64,000 bases of DNA from Gliomastix tumulicola (Eukaryota; Ascomycota; Sordariomycetes; Hypocreales; Bionectriaceae). This document shows, in pieces, positions 34,798 to 46,751 of the stretch (the stretch's first letter is position 1; each line of letters opens with the position of its first letter). The stretch is taken from contig BCHX01000007.1 of NCBI GenBank assembly GCA_001599755.1, forward strand, positions 2,852,001 through 2,916,000, in the 5' to 3' direction. The notes beneath the pieces are model-generated. The model was given only the letters and a program-made list of their open reading frames with translations, searched no databases and was not told where the DNA came from. The translations under genes and the position numbers were made by a program.

Positions 34798-37538
34798 TCA
34801 CGCCCGCCGCTGATCCCCAACAATACTCGCCTTCCGGTCCCTGACACTCCCCTCCAGCGTAGCATCCTTCGCGCTGTCATCCACGTCCAGCCCCTGCCCC
34901 TTCCTCTCGCTCTCGTCGATCTCGTCGTCCGAGCCCGAGAGCAGATGCGGCCGCACCACCTTCACCTTGACAATGTCCTTATCCTTGTCCTCCTCGGTGA
35001 TCTTGTGGTAGACACGCAGTCCGACGACGACCGATGCGTTCCACGGGTCGCTCTCGAACTCGTCGAGCTCCTCGTCACGGTCCTTGGACGGCGGAGTAGG
35101 TTCGTTGACGGGCTTCTCCATTGCGCTGAGGTACGCCTCGACCTGCATGTCCAGCTCGCGGTCGGACAGATCAGACAGAGACTCGAGACTCTCCAGCCCA
35201 TCATCATCGTCGCTGCCCGAGGCGTAGTCGCGGTCGAACCGCACCGAGTTCTTCCGTCGCAGAGGCGGCGGGCCTGTTTCCCCGTGGTTGTCCCTCTCCG
35301 ACGAGCCCCTGTCGCTGCTGTGGTCACGGAGTATGCCCTTTTGCCCCTTCTCATCCCGCTTCTCCTTCTCCAGAGGCTCGACCCCTTCTTTCGAGCCGTC
35401 GAGGGACAGCAGACGCCGGCCCTCATCCCGTAGATTCGCCTTGTCCTTCTCCTTGGTCTTGAGCTTCGCCCTGCTCTTGCTGAGCTTCTTGTGGTCCCGC
35501 TGCTGCTGCTTCGTCTTGACGTAGTGAGCCTGCTCGCGGCCGCCGAGGATGACCTTCTTGGCTGCCTCCTTTTTCTTGTCCCTGGCCTTCTTCTCGAGCG
35601 CCTCGCGAGCCTCCTTCTCCTCAGTGGACTCGACGAATTTGCCCTTCCCGTGGGCGAGATCGTACGCCAGTCCTACCCGCAGCAGCTTGTCCCGTCGACT
35701 GCGGGCATTGTTCCGGATCACCTCGTCAATGGGGAGCAGCTTGCCATACCGGAGGGCCGTCACCTTGACCCGGACCTGATACTCGCCCGCCTCGAGATCG
35801 AGCTCGACGTTTGCTGACCGCGTCATCCGGTACGGCCGCTGACTGCGAACAAGGTAATCCTCGTGCCCGGCCTTGTGCAGCCGAAACGCCAGCTCAAAGC
35901 GGTACTGCCCCTGAAGACCGCGGAAGTAGCGGTCGTCCAGCTGCGAGAGCACGATGACGACGGGCCCGGGCTTGGAGATGGAGAAGCGGAAGTGCGTGCC
36001 GTGATAGTCGACAGTCCAGGGGATCGCGAGCGTCGTCCAGACCTGCGCGACGCGCCACTCGGGACCGAAGAGCCTCGTCCTCTCGAAGGCTTGGTACTTG
36101 CGCAGGAGGTCCTTGTACTCTATCCAGAACTCTCCGTCGTCGCCAAACTTGTGGTCGAGCTTCTTGATCCAGTAGGGCGTCCATTCTTTGGAGCCGTCGC
36201 CTATATCAGCCACATCATTAGCCATGCAAGAAGACTATTCTCCTTTCTTCCTGGGTCAGAACCTACTCCATGCCCCCTTCCACTCGCCCTTTCCCCAGGG
36301 ATTCTTCAGCCTCAGCAGCCGCCGCCCGTCCACCTCGACCGTCTTCTGGATCGAGTACGCGTGCAGCTCAAAGATGCCCTTCCTCTCGCCCTGCTTCAGC
36401 CCCCAGACGCCCGTGCTGCAGCCAAACAGGAAGTCCCGATTCACCTTCATCAGCTCCTCGCGCCAGAAGTACTCCCGGTCGAGGATGTCCGTCGTGAAGA
36501 TCTCCGACGTCACGCCGCCCGTCAGGTCCTCGATGCCCTCGCCGCCGAACCCGCCCTCGATGGCCGCGTAGTCGCCGTGCGCCTTGGCGTAGCACTTCTC
36601 CAGCAGCGGCAGCCACGTCTCCTGCGGGTGCTGGCACGACGCAAAGTACAGCGCGCTGCTGTTGGTCTGGTAGATGCGGCGGTAGGCCTCCTCGGGGTTC
36701 GCGCGCTCGAGCTCGTCGAAGAGGATGCGGTCGTGGTACGCCTCGTCGTAGTCCGGCTTCGTCAGATACAAAAAGTCGTCGACAATCTCCGAGAGCCACT
36801 CGCCGTCGCGGTGGAAGACGAAGCCGTACACGCCGACGTCCTGGTCGTGCGCGACGAGCAGCCGCTCGATGAGGCCCTTCTTGTTGCTCAGCGTGCACAG
36901 CGCGGCGAGCAGCCAGCAGTCGCCGTCTCTTCCCTGACGAACATCGTTGGCCGTCGGCCCGTCGACGTACAGCTGCGGCCGGTCGAAGATGTCGACGACG
37001 CGCTTGGCCCCTCCCGGCTTGAAGTCGGAGCCCGGCGGCGTCACCAGCAGCGAGGCCTCCCGGAGACCCGAGAGCGACTGCAGACAGTCCCGGATGTCCA
37101 GCTTGAGGTCCGTCTCGAGGTCGAAGTGCGGATCCCGGTACTTCTTGTTGACGCGGCGGCACTCCTTGACCACCTTTTCCACTTTCGCGCGGCACATAGC
37201 CGCCGCCTCCTCGAACGAGGCCTGGGCAGGCGAGGACGACTGCGTCTTGTTGCGCGTGGCGACGCGCTCAGAGTAAGGGTTGTGCGGGATCACCGTCGTT
37301 GCTGCAGCGTTTGTTGTCAACAGGGTATCCCCGAGGACACACAAGGGATGATATATGGCTTCCTCTACCTACCCTTCCCGGGCGACTTGGAGACGAACCG
37401 CGCCCAGAAGTCGTCAATGGCGTCCTGCGGCGCCATCAGTCGCGGCCGCCTCCGTGGCGGCGACGGCGACGAGTCCTTGTCCTGCGTCGTCATCTCGGCG
37501 GCGGGCGCGTGAAGACTAAAGATATCGATGCTGGACAT
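34798..37538 (-). CDS. Calpain-like cysteine protease (peptidase C2)
   Basis: Exons 37538-37373, 37301-36267 and 36200-34798 join to 867 residues. The papain-like calpain core is complete: Cys184 in GRDGDCWLLAAL, His369 in FELHAYSIQ and Asn389 in LKNPWGKGEW. It continues through the splice at 36267/36200 into DGSKEWTPYW, typical of calpain domain II. A beta-rich unit (about 430-560, FRFSISKPGPVVIVLSQLDD) resembles the calpain C2-like/CBSW domain. The C-terminal 300 residues are charged and disordered, Lys/Glu-rich with an acidic SGSDDDDG patch. Calpains make limited cuts in regulatory proteins in the cytosol. No MIT domain is seen, so it is not a plain PalB/Rim13. A later in-frame ATG at residue 16 is a possible alternative start. 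Confidence 0.92.
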
Positions 37539-39719
37539 GTGTATCCGATACAAGAGCCAGGCCCCAGGGTCATTGGGAATAACACAGACTCTTCCGTGGC
37601 CTGTCGTGGCTGCCTTCCGCGTGGATGCCTGGACCGCCTTCCCCGGTTGTACAGAGCTGGGGAAGTCCCGATCCGATGGCTCGACGCCCAGCGGGCTTAG
37701 GAATTGCTAGTTCTGCACAATACCTACTGTATCTGTCGATCTGCCTAGTATGCAGTATTAGTATTTAATTCCCTAGTATTAGAAGGTCGCCAGCTAATAA
37801 TGCGAAATACGACTAGGCGCAGTCATTCAAGCAGGCGGAGTCGTGGTAAGAAATAACAATCAATATATTCGAACAAACTGACCTTCAGCCTGCTGACGAC
37901 CCTGTAAGCCGGAGTCGCTGGTAGGCGTGGTAAGGCCAGTACAAATACAGCCAGCCGCATGGGCATCACAGGCACCGCTCTCAGAACGGCAACTTGCCTC
38001 TTCGCCGCCGTTACAACATCTCAGACAGCACACTCGTGATATTCGCTTATCAGTATCTACTATAGTTATTTCATCAGGAAACGATATGAATATTCATACA
38101 GTCATAAAGTCGTACAGTCATACAAGAAGCGAGGATGATCCGAGGACGTGTCCTCAATCCCACCAACAGGATCGCCCAATCTAGGGCCTTGACCACTGCA
38201 TCCTCTCGTAGGCTTGCCCCGTCATCTTGAAGCGTCTACGAATTATTAAACAGATACAAGCCAGCTCACCCCAAGACTCAACGCAAGCCCGCTTACCACA
38301 GCATCACAACTCTTCACCATCACATCACCAACATCAACATCAACACACCACACCAGTTATGAACTCTCGTGACTGATTCTGGGACCGCTCGCACTCGTCA
38401 TGTACAGCTTTTTGCAAGAAAACCGCATCTTCCGCACCCGTCTCCTCTCCCGACTCTCGCTCCGGGCAACCGCGGAGAGGGCAGAACGAGGAGCAGCCAG
38501 CAGATGGGGTGAATCCCGCTGTGCTCTCGTCGCATTCCTTCCCCATCCGCCTGATCCAAGAAATGTATCCTGTAGTAATTCTGCCCGTCATCGACACAGC
38601 TGGCTGTAGGGAACTGCGTCTCTCCCTAGCCTTGTCTGGTACGCATGAGCCGTGCGACGTCCGTCCAACCGTCCTCTGACGGATGAATGACCTCCCCAGA
38701 GGCGCTATTCAGTATCTACCACCGTCCGCGTGTGCGCGCACGAGTCATCAACGTCCCGAGACTCGCGCGCACCGCCGTCGTTGTCGTTCACCAATCCACC
38801 CAAGAGCACCGGTGAGCAGGCCAGAAGCCCGCATGCCAGCACTGTCATGTCGGTCTCTTGGTGGTGCACATTATTATAACGTGAGGCCGAAAACTTATTC
38901 AGCACCTTTTTTTCCAGGCTCACCAAATAACAACACACTCAAGTCTCGCGGGGGTATATCCATCGCCAGGTGCCTGAAATCTCCAAGTCGTCAAGCAGAG
39001 CCACGTGACATTTCCACGTTCGTCTGTCGTCCGCGTCGTAGAAGGTAGTCCCAGCTGTGATCCTCAAAGCTATTGCGTGAAAACGTGTCGGAATTCGAAA
39101 AGTCCTCCGAGTTGCGTAGGGGAACAAAGGAAAGCGTAGCGATAAAAGGGGGAAAACTAATGAAATGAAGGGGAAGCAAAATAGCGAGGGCAGTGCGGAC
39201 GGCCATTATCCAGTGACCATCCAAGCACGAGGCGTAAGGTCGTGAAAAGATAGATGTGCAAGCTGAGCCACGCCAGGGGTGTGCCTCACGCCGTTTTCCG
39301 TGATCAAAGGGTCCCAAAAACGTCGGTGTGGTCGTAGACCAAGTCCCAAGTCATCCTCGGAAACCCAGTCAGAAGAACGCGTGGGAGGCATTATGAACCA
39401 AGACGCCGGGAGCCGGAGCCAGTATCATCCAAGAAAAGGGGGAACCGCGTGATCAAAAAGGTGTTGGGGTGATGAAAAGATTGCCGAAAAGATAGAAGCA
39501 TTCCGTAGGTAGTATGTGCGAGGCATCCAGTCTGCTCGTCCACGGTTAATGGTCGAGGAGAGGTGCCCCCCGGAGAGATGATTGAGGTGGTTAGGAGAGG
39601 TTGGTCGGAAAAGTAGAGGGCGGATGATCAAGCCGTTCGGCTCCCTCACCCGCCCATCATCTCCCATCAGTCATGCGTAGAGGGGCAGGACAATGGGAGG
39701 AGTGCCCAGGTTGCCCAAA
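37539..39719. other. Intergenic: calpain promoter, AT-rich patch, 3' flank of GIS2 homologue
   Basis: No supported gene in 2.2 kb. The stretch 37710-38120 is clearly AT-richer than its surroundings (many ATTAGTATT-like words) and could be a decayed repeat, but I find no terminal repeats or coding remnants in it. Confidence 0.5.
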
Positions 39720-40443
39720 TTAGGCAACAGGGGCAATGGGAGCGACGGGAGCCGGGACAGCGTTGATATCGACCTCGTTGTTGATCTCTCCGTTGGTGTT
39801 CTTCTGGGGGCAGTCGCGGGAGATGTGGCCGGCCTCGCCGCACTGGTAGCACGTCTTGCCGGCCGTGTTGAGAGGCCCGCCGTTGGGAGCGGTGCAGTCG
39901 CGCGAGATGTGACCGAGCTTGCCGCAGGCATAGCACTTCATAGCCTGAGCCTGGCAATCACGGGCAAAGTGGTTGGGGCCGCCGCACTTGTAGCACGTGG
40001 CAGGGCGGGGACCACCAGCGAATCCACCACGGCCGCCGAAGCCACCACCATATCCTCCACGTGGGATGGGGGCACCGCGGCCCATGGCACCGGGACCGAC
40101 GGGGTTAGGGCAGGCACGCTAGACGGGGTCAGTCAACGAGTGTATAGCAACAAGAGTGGGCAAGGAGACATACAGCCAGGTGGCCGGGCTGGCCGCAGTT
40201 GTAGCATCGACCGCTAGTGCCGGTGCCGCTCAGGCGGAGCGTAGGGCAGTCGGCCTGGACGTGGCCGAGACCCTGGCAGTGGTAGCACTGCTTGGCCTCG
40301 GTGCTGCGGGGAAGAGGGCAGCCGTTGGACTCGTGGCCGGGCTGCTTGCAGTTGTAGCAGAGACGCTCAGCAGAGGAGCAGACCTCGGCGTAGTGGCCAA
40401 CGTTGCCACACTTGTAGCAGGCACGGCGGGAGAGGGAAGACAT
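39720..40443 (-). CDS. GIS2: GIS2/Byr3-type protein with seven CCHC zinc knuckles
   Basis: Exons 40443-40174 and 40118-39720 join to 222 residues. Seven CX2CX4HX4C knuckles are visible: CYKCGNVGHYAEVC, CYNCKQPGHESNGC, CYHCQGLGHVQADC, CYNCGQPGHLARAC, CYKCGGPNHFARDC, CYACGKLGHISRDC and CYQCGEAGHISRDC. The intron falls inside knuckle 4 (GHLA|RAC). A Gly/Arg linker with RGG-like units (GGYGGGFGGRGGFAGG) separates knuckles 4 and 5. The number and layout match yeast Gis2, fission yeast Byr3 and animal CNBP, cytoplasmic proteins that bind single-stranded RNA or DNA and associate with translating ribosomes (family knowledge). It ends in a hydrophobic Pro/Ala/Val tail. Confidence 0.95.
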
Positions 40444-43400
40444 GGCGATGGATGGTATGGATGATCCTTAGTCCTATTGCATCAACTGTCAGTAAATACT
40501 CGGGCCACGTAGCAGTAAGTTTGTCCAATAATAGTATGTCCTGCGCTCTCCGGTCGTTCTTGGTCGATGGTAAAGTCCGGGCCAGACTTCCAGTACATGT
40601 CCGTCCATGGTGGCGTGATGGATCCGTAATACGGGTGTTTGCCTCAGAGCGCGCCGACATGTGCGCAGCCAAGCCGTGCCCCCCAGATGCAGACGCCACG
40701 AGTGCTTCGAGGGAGACGTTGGCAGGTCCAGTCGCACAAAATAATTGCCGATGCCCCAATAGGTCGAACGGTGACGATCCGAGCAGCGCACGCCAGAGCG
40801 GAGGTGCCCAAAATCAGCGTGTGACCACCCAGTCCATCCAATATCAGGTCTGCGGTGGTTGCCGATCCCTGGAAGCGTCTGCAAGTGTCTGCAAGGACAG
40901 CTGGAGCGGTGTCGCGAGCTGCATATATTTCCTTCGTGTTCGACGTTGATTGGGTTTATCCATCTTAGCCCTCCCCAAACGGGACATTCGCGACGGGGGA
41001 GTGCGACGATTTGGAGACGCGCACCACGGTCATGCCACGGGACGCTCGAGGGCTTGTAGGAGGTGCACCAGTGTCGCAAGACGTGGCTCGAGTCGTACTG
41101 GCATTTTTCAAGGCCGAGAGCGAAGCACCGGCGAAAGGCGTGACAAGTTCCAGCATCGTAGGGATCGACGTTCCGCAGGCGACAGCGGTCGGGCGCAAGT
41201 CTCGTCGTCTCGTCGCAAAGATGCGCAATCGCCGGAGTTGGACTTGGGACCGTGTAACGAACGCAGGACAATCGCGGGCGTTGCGCGACAACGTAGCAGA
41301 GAGCGCAGGACAAGCCAGAGGCAGAAAAAAGGCAGACAAGATCACCAACACCACAAACGCACCTTCTGAGATAATATCTGCTGGCTTGATATTGATATTC
41401 TTCGGCTCCTGGTGATCTTTCGACGACAGCGACAACAGCCGACACACACGCAAAAGTCCGGTGAGGAGTAACTCGTCAACGAGGAGAAAGTGTTTGAGGG
41501 AGAAAGAAAAGAAAATCCCAAAGATGACAGCGTAGCAAAGAGGAGGGAAAAATTTTCGAGAGTGATCCAAGTGGAGGGAGGGAGAGGAGGGAAGATCAGG
41601 CGGACGAGAATGTGGTGGAGTACCAGAGCGCTACTCCCGCTAATGCTGGCACTAATAGGGACTAATTAAGTACCTTGGCTGTACTTATCGTGCGGGATGG
41701 ATGCCCGTGGCAGAAAGGCAGGCAGAAAGGCAGGCTAGAACGGACCTGAACCTGAGCTCGTAGCGGCAGGAGCGAGCTGCCCGGACCTGCCCTGAACCTG
41801 CCCTGGCTTGTCAGGCTTGTCAGGCTTGTCTGAGTGGCTTCCCTGACTTCCCTGCTGATGGCGCCTGCATGTTCTGCTGCTTCTGGGTGCATGTGCTGCA
41901 GGTCTCTCCCATCCTTCCCAGTTCCCACGGACAATCCGGGCCTGTCTGCGCGCTGCAGAGTCGCTGCCGTGGTCACTGTTGCGCCTCCACGGCGCGTACG
42001 TGGGCTGGTGGTCCCTGCAACTGCAACGGCTCAACGTGCGCACGGCCTGGGGGCCTGCTGCTAGCTCCCTGCTTTGCCCTCTCTCTCTCTCTCTCTCCGC
42101 GCTATCACCACCGCCCAACAACGGCCAAGCCTATATCCACAGCGCCCTCGACCACTCTCACATCCCACCGAGGCTACGACCAACATCCCACGTCTCTCCT
42201 CTGTCTCGACCCCGACACCAGAGCGACGGTTGGGCACCTAGCTCGGCTCCATGGAACCTTGAAGAAGAGACACGGCCCAGTGACTCCGTCCTCTGCGGGC
42301 ATTTGCAGCAGTCACGCAGGTACTCGCACTAGCCCTGGCCGGTGCCTTCTCCTTCCAGCCTAGCCCGCTAGTGCCAAGTATCCTAACAGGCCGCTGTGTA
42401 AGCTGATTGGTGCGTTCGAGCTGCCCCAATACCCTGCGCAAGGGAAGGGCTGAGCTGCATGCACATGATATGAGGAGACGGAGGGAGTGGAGGGGCTACT
42501 ACAGAGGGGACAAAGACTCTCGAGTCCTCGGCAAATGTTCGAGCCTCCCCCTCGAGGGCGTTCAGGACGCGGTGGCCCAACTGCCTTATCTCGTGGTCAG
42601 CCAAGCTTACGCTGATGCAAGCCCTATTCTTAGGCCCTCAACATGGATGCGATGCTTCTTCGCTCCATTGACCACCGACCTGCTTATCAGACGACATGCA
42701 TCCAGCAGAATGCGCATACACTCACTCACTCACTCACGCACACACCCTCCGAAATTCCGAACGAGCAGTGTCCAAGCCCTCAAGCGAAACCCCCACAACT
42801 TTACCCCAAGTCCAGGTGGCTAGGATAATTGACACGTCCAGGCCTGTTTCTCGCTCACCCCGTGCTGCAACCTTGAACCTGGCATGGGCTCTATTCGGCG
42901 CGATGGCAGGACCCTGGACACTTCGCCGTCCTCCAACCAACGCACGACATCCAATCAGCGTTCCTTATCACTGGTGTGCATGAGGTATGATATAATATTG
43001 GCGCTCGTGCAGCTGGGCTTTTTTTCAATTTGCCGGACTACGCGCCGTCAATTTGGCCTGGCGAACAGTATGCCATAACGTTGTCGTACTCTGTTGCCAC
43101 TGTGCATTCTCGCCGAGCACGTGCCGAGTCATCACGATGCGAACTTGAATCTCATTTCGCAGACGCGCTACGCTCAATTTTCTGACCCGTCTAACACCAA
43201 GGACCGTTTCCTGTTCGCCGTGCCCAATTTCCGATCAACGCCATGCAAAACATGTACCTTCCTTCCTCTATCTAATACTACCAAGGTAGGGCAGTGACCT
43301 GAGGTGTGTCTGCCTGCTTGTGATTACGCAAGGCCATGTCCCGAGGTAGGAGCGATTATGCTACAGCCTTCCTTCCCTGCAGGGGGGGAACAAGGGGAGA

Positions 43401-43451
43401 AAAGAAATGATAGAACGAGGTTCAGCCAACCAACCAACAAGTGAATCCTCC
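40444..43451. other. 3-kb stretch upstream of the GIS2 homologue without supported genes
   Basis: Probable promoter and 5' leader of the GIS2 homologue plus the 3' flank of the next gene. Overlapping open frames of 134-318 codons exist on both strands at 40489-41570, but composition and codon third positions do not look like the genes around them. A CT run lies at 42078-42097 and CTCA repeats near 42721-42735. Confidence 0.5.
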
Positions 43452-44929
43452 TCAACGCCAGACCACTCGACCAGCTTCTGAAGGATGAGGCGGCAACGGC
43501 GCATCCGATGACGGGGCGATAGATCGCGGCGCAGCCTCGACCACGTATGACACTCCGTCATCCGAGATATACGACGGCGGGCGGTGGCTCGCCCTCGTCT
43601 CCGGTCGCTCCTCGACGTTCTCCAGGCCTGCTTCCTGGTTGCGCTGCCAGAAGAGGCGGTCGGGATCGACTCGCTATTCGAGACTTGTTAGCACATCTTC
43701 GTCGTCGTGATCGGGAACCAGAACATACCACACTCTCCCTCCAGATGCCATAAGCCGGCGGCGTCACCTTGGTCGCCTGGGCGTCCACACCTGTAGCTTC
43801 CTCGTCTCTCGCCAATGTCACCCGGATAGGTTCGTTCGGCACCGCATAGTGGCCCATAATCGTATCCGGGGCCAGCAGCGTCCTCCCGTTCCGTTTTCGA
43901 TCTCCTCGCACCACGAGCATACACAGCCGCACGAGACCATATGCAAAGAACAGCGTGGCCAGGATGACGACGAGAATAAGGACAATAGTAAAGTCGCTCA
44001 TGGCGACGTTGCCCGTTGCCGACAGCCCCAGATCTATCCTTGTTAGCATTTGCAACTCCCGCCATAGGGTAGACGGTCAGGCATCGAGTTTGGTCGCACT
44101 TACAGACTGAGAGCAGAATAACCAGAAACAGGCCCGACACGAAGCAGCGCAAGATGTTAGATCGCATCGCCCTAGACTGCACCCACGGGAAGCAGAAGAG
44201 AAACTTCCGATTCGTCTTCTTATGCCTCCGTCGTCCGTCGCTCCCTTGTCGCCTGTGCTCGTTGTGCACATGGTGAGGCCGCCTCTTCTTGTGGCGCCTC
44301 TTACGCCGCCGTTCGTCCGTATTCCGAGCCGATCGCGCCTCCCGTGAGCCCATCATGAAGATATCCGTGTAGCGGCTGGACGGTGGCCGGAATGTTGACC
44401 GCGCGTGCGACACGGGTTCCGGTGGTTGGAGGCTGTCGTCCAACGCAGGGTGGTTCTGATAATGCTGCTGCTCGTCATACTGCGCTTCTCTCGCGTTCAT
44501 TGGCGGCGCCGGCCACTCCGATCCTGCCGGAGATCCAGGTCCATTGGCACCGCTGGTCCAGATTCTTGAGATACGGGGCAGCGTGAATCGCATGTTGGAC
44601 GCTCGCCTCGTGTTAGCAATGGGCGATTTAGGTGTGCCCAGCTCGTCGCCGTCTTCCAACCGCACCTCGGGTACGTCCCTCACGTGGTCGTCGGTCTGCT
44701 CCAGCGGAATCGACGGTGGTGAAGCCGGGTCTGGCTGATTTCTCCGCCCGAACAGGCGGCCAGTAAACGCCCCAAAGCCGCTCCGTCTCGGCTCCTCCAC
44801 CACTTGCGGCTGGTGCTGGGCCTCGAGGTCTCTGAAGATGGACTGCTCGAGGTCTGCCTCCCTCTCGGCCTGAGCACGTCGAAGCAGATCCGCCCTGAGC
44901 CTCTCCATCGTGTTGCCGCCGTTGGTCAT
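43452..44929 (-). CDS. Predicted two-helix membrane protein with basic N-terminal domain
   Basis: Exons 44929-44104, 44033-43729 and 43673-43452 join to 450 residues. Residues 1-250 are hydrophilic and probably disordered, with a dense basic cluster (RRRKRRHKKRRPHH) at about 208-222 and conserved-looking MRFTLPRISRIWTSG before it. Two hydrophobic helices follow at about 258-285 (CFVSGLFLVILLSVYLGLS) and 290-315 (FTIVLILVVILATLFFAYG); the first is completed by splicing. The C-terminal part contains VRVDPDRLFWQRNQEAG and RPPSYISDDGVSYV. With the basic cluster cytosolic, both termini would face the cytosol. I do not recognise a named family; it looks like a conserved fungal membrane protein. The stop is TGA at 43452-43454. 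Confidence 0.82.
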
Positions 44930-46751
44930 GGTTGATTAGGGTTGAAAATGGGAAGAAGAAGAAGGGGTATCAAAAGGTGTTTATGGTGAGTGCCAATCTG
45001 TTTCATCTATGGCGCCTGACTCATGCCGATGTTTGTGGTGAACATGCCCGAGACAAGTCGTATAGCTGAGCGAGGCGGCACGTGTGTCGATGATAACAAA
45101 CAAGCAAGATATTGGTAGTACAAAGGGGTATCAATGTCGTCCTCAAGACGATTTAATGAGGGATCGTAGTAAGCCGGTTACGTGTGGTCGTGTGTGTGCG
45201 TGTGTGTATCTGAGGGAGAGTCGGTAATGATTACAGCCTGCCCTGGATCTCCAACGGCTCGCAGAGCAATGAAGGGATAAGATATTCGTAGAAGAGCCGG
45301 CTCCTTGAGGTTCATGAAACAAAATAACAATAAAACGTACCAGGGAAAACAAAAAGATAATGGAAAAAAGCGAGTGATGAGAAGAGTAGTACTTTAGAGA
45401 GGGATAATTGCGTCCAAACGAAAGACAAGCACCCGGCCAGTGGATGCAAAAACGGTCCCAGGGAAATCAGAGGAAAGGGAAGAAAGAGAAAGGAGGAAGA
45501 GAAGGGGGAGACCAGTGAGGGAGCCCGTCTTTCGAGGTCGATCAGACAGGCGCGAAACCCTGTGAACCAGTCGTTTGGCAGGGTCGACCCTTTCCCTCGG
45601 CCTGTGACACGGCCACACACACACACATACCTTACATACACCGTCATTCATGGAAGGAAGGCAGGGACAGCTGCCAGATGCGGGCTGTCATCTTGATACA
45701 AGTCACGATAACAGGGGTGCCAGGGGGGGAGGGGGGAGCCATCCTTGTTTTGCAGGTCGTGAATCTGTAGATTCCATACGCGATGGCAGGGATGACGGAC
45801 AAACCTGCGACATTGGGAACACAGCAACTTCAGGGGAGTCAAGTCCCATCACCGCCTACAATACCTACCTGCGCCTAAGGTAGGTACCAGGGGGGAATAG
45901 CTCAGCTCGCCTTCATGCGACCCAGAGAGATGGGTGCATTTGCACAGCCCATTCAGCCCGCAGGAACCAGTCCAGAATGCATACGAACCCAAAAATAATA
46001 GCCAACCAGTCGGTCGATACGAGCCGTCGCTGAGGCCGGGCTGTCTCGAATTCTGTGGCGCACGGACAGGGGAGATGCCAAAAAGATGAGACGGCGGGGA
46101 TCGGCGGTTTCATGTTGAGGGCGCGGAGGGACGTCTGAGTGGCTGAGAAGGCGCTGGGGAGGGAAATACTGGAGTCGTGGCGTTTGGCTGCGACCACATG
46201 TTACGGAGGAGATGGGAATTTTATCAGATATAGTAGTCATGTTGTTCGTGTGTCTGGTTTGGTGTTTATTTTGTTTTATTTACTCGTGACCAGTAGATTG
46301 TGTGGCGATCAGTGGCTGCATCAGGGAGCGTCCCCCTGACTATCTGATAGCGTGGATGGATAATACGTGGGAGGTGTATCAGAGTCATCGTCCGCGCCCA
46401 AAAAGGTGAATTGCGCATGTGCTGCTATTTTTCATATCACATTATGTATACAGAAGGGTGTCGAGGCCAGCCATCATAAGTTCCTGGTCCCCCGTGTTTC
46501 CGACACTGATTATGCCGTTCTTTTTCGTCTTGGTGAAATTCCCCGTGTTCCCTGTACATGGCTTGCAGATGAATCACAGTGGCGTCGGCTCGAAAACTCC
46601 AGTCCCGATGCCGTGAGTCTAAAACAGTTCTAAGATGAAAGACAAGGGCGTCTGTAGGGGACGGAGATGCCGATTAGCTTCTGTAGTAGTTGCTCCAAGG
46701 CGGTGAGCAAGCGTACGAGTAGGTGAGTCAGTGTGGTGATAGCCCGCCACG
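44930..46751. other. Intergenic region without supported genes
   Basis: 1.8 kb with promoter DNA of the two-helix membrane protein and the 3' flank of the U5 40K gene. A minus-strand frame at 45913-46197 could encode one hydrophobic helix but starts with GTG and has no family match I know. Confidence 0.5.

Noticed and set aside
35863..37512. 549-codon plus-strand open frame
   Set aside because: Antisense of the calpain gene, crossing its intron; the calpain catalytic motifs are on the minus strand.
34798..37538. PalB/Rim13 as identity for the calpain
   Set aside because: No N-terminal MIT domain, and the C-terminus is a charged disordered tail instead of the paired PalB-type C-terminal domains.
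45913..46197. Possible small protein with one membrane helix
   Set aside because: Starts only with GTG, overlaps another frame of similar length and shows no conserved motif.
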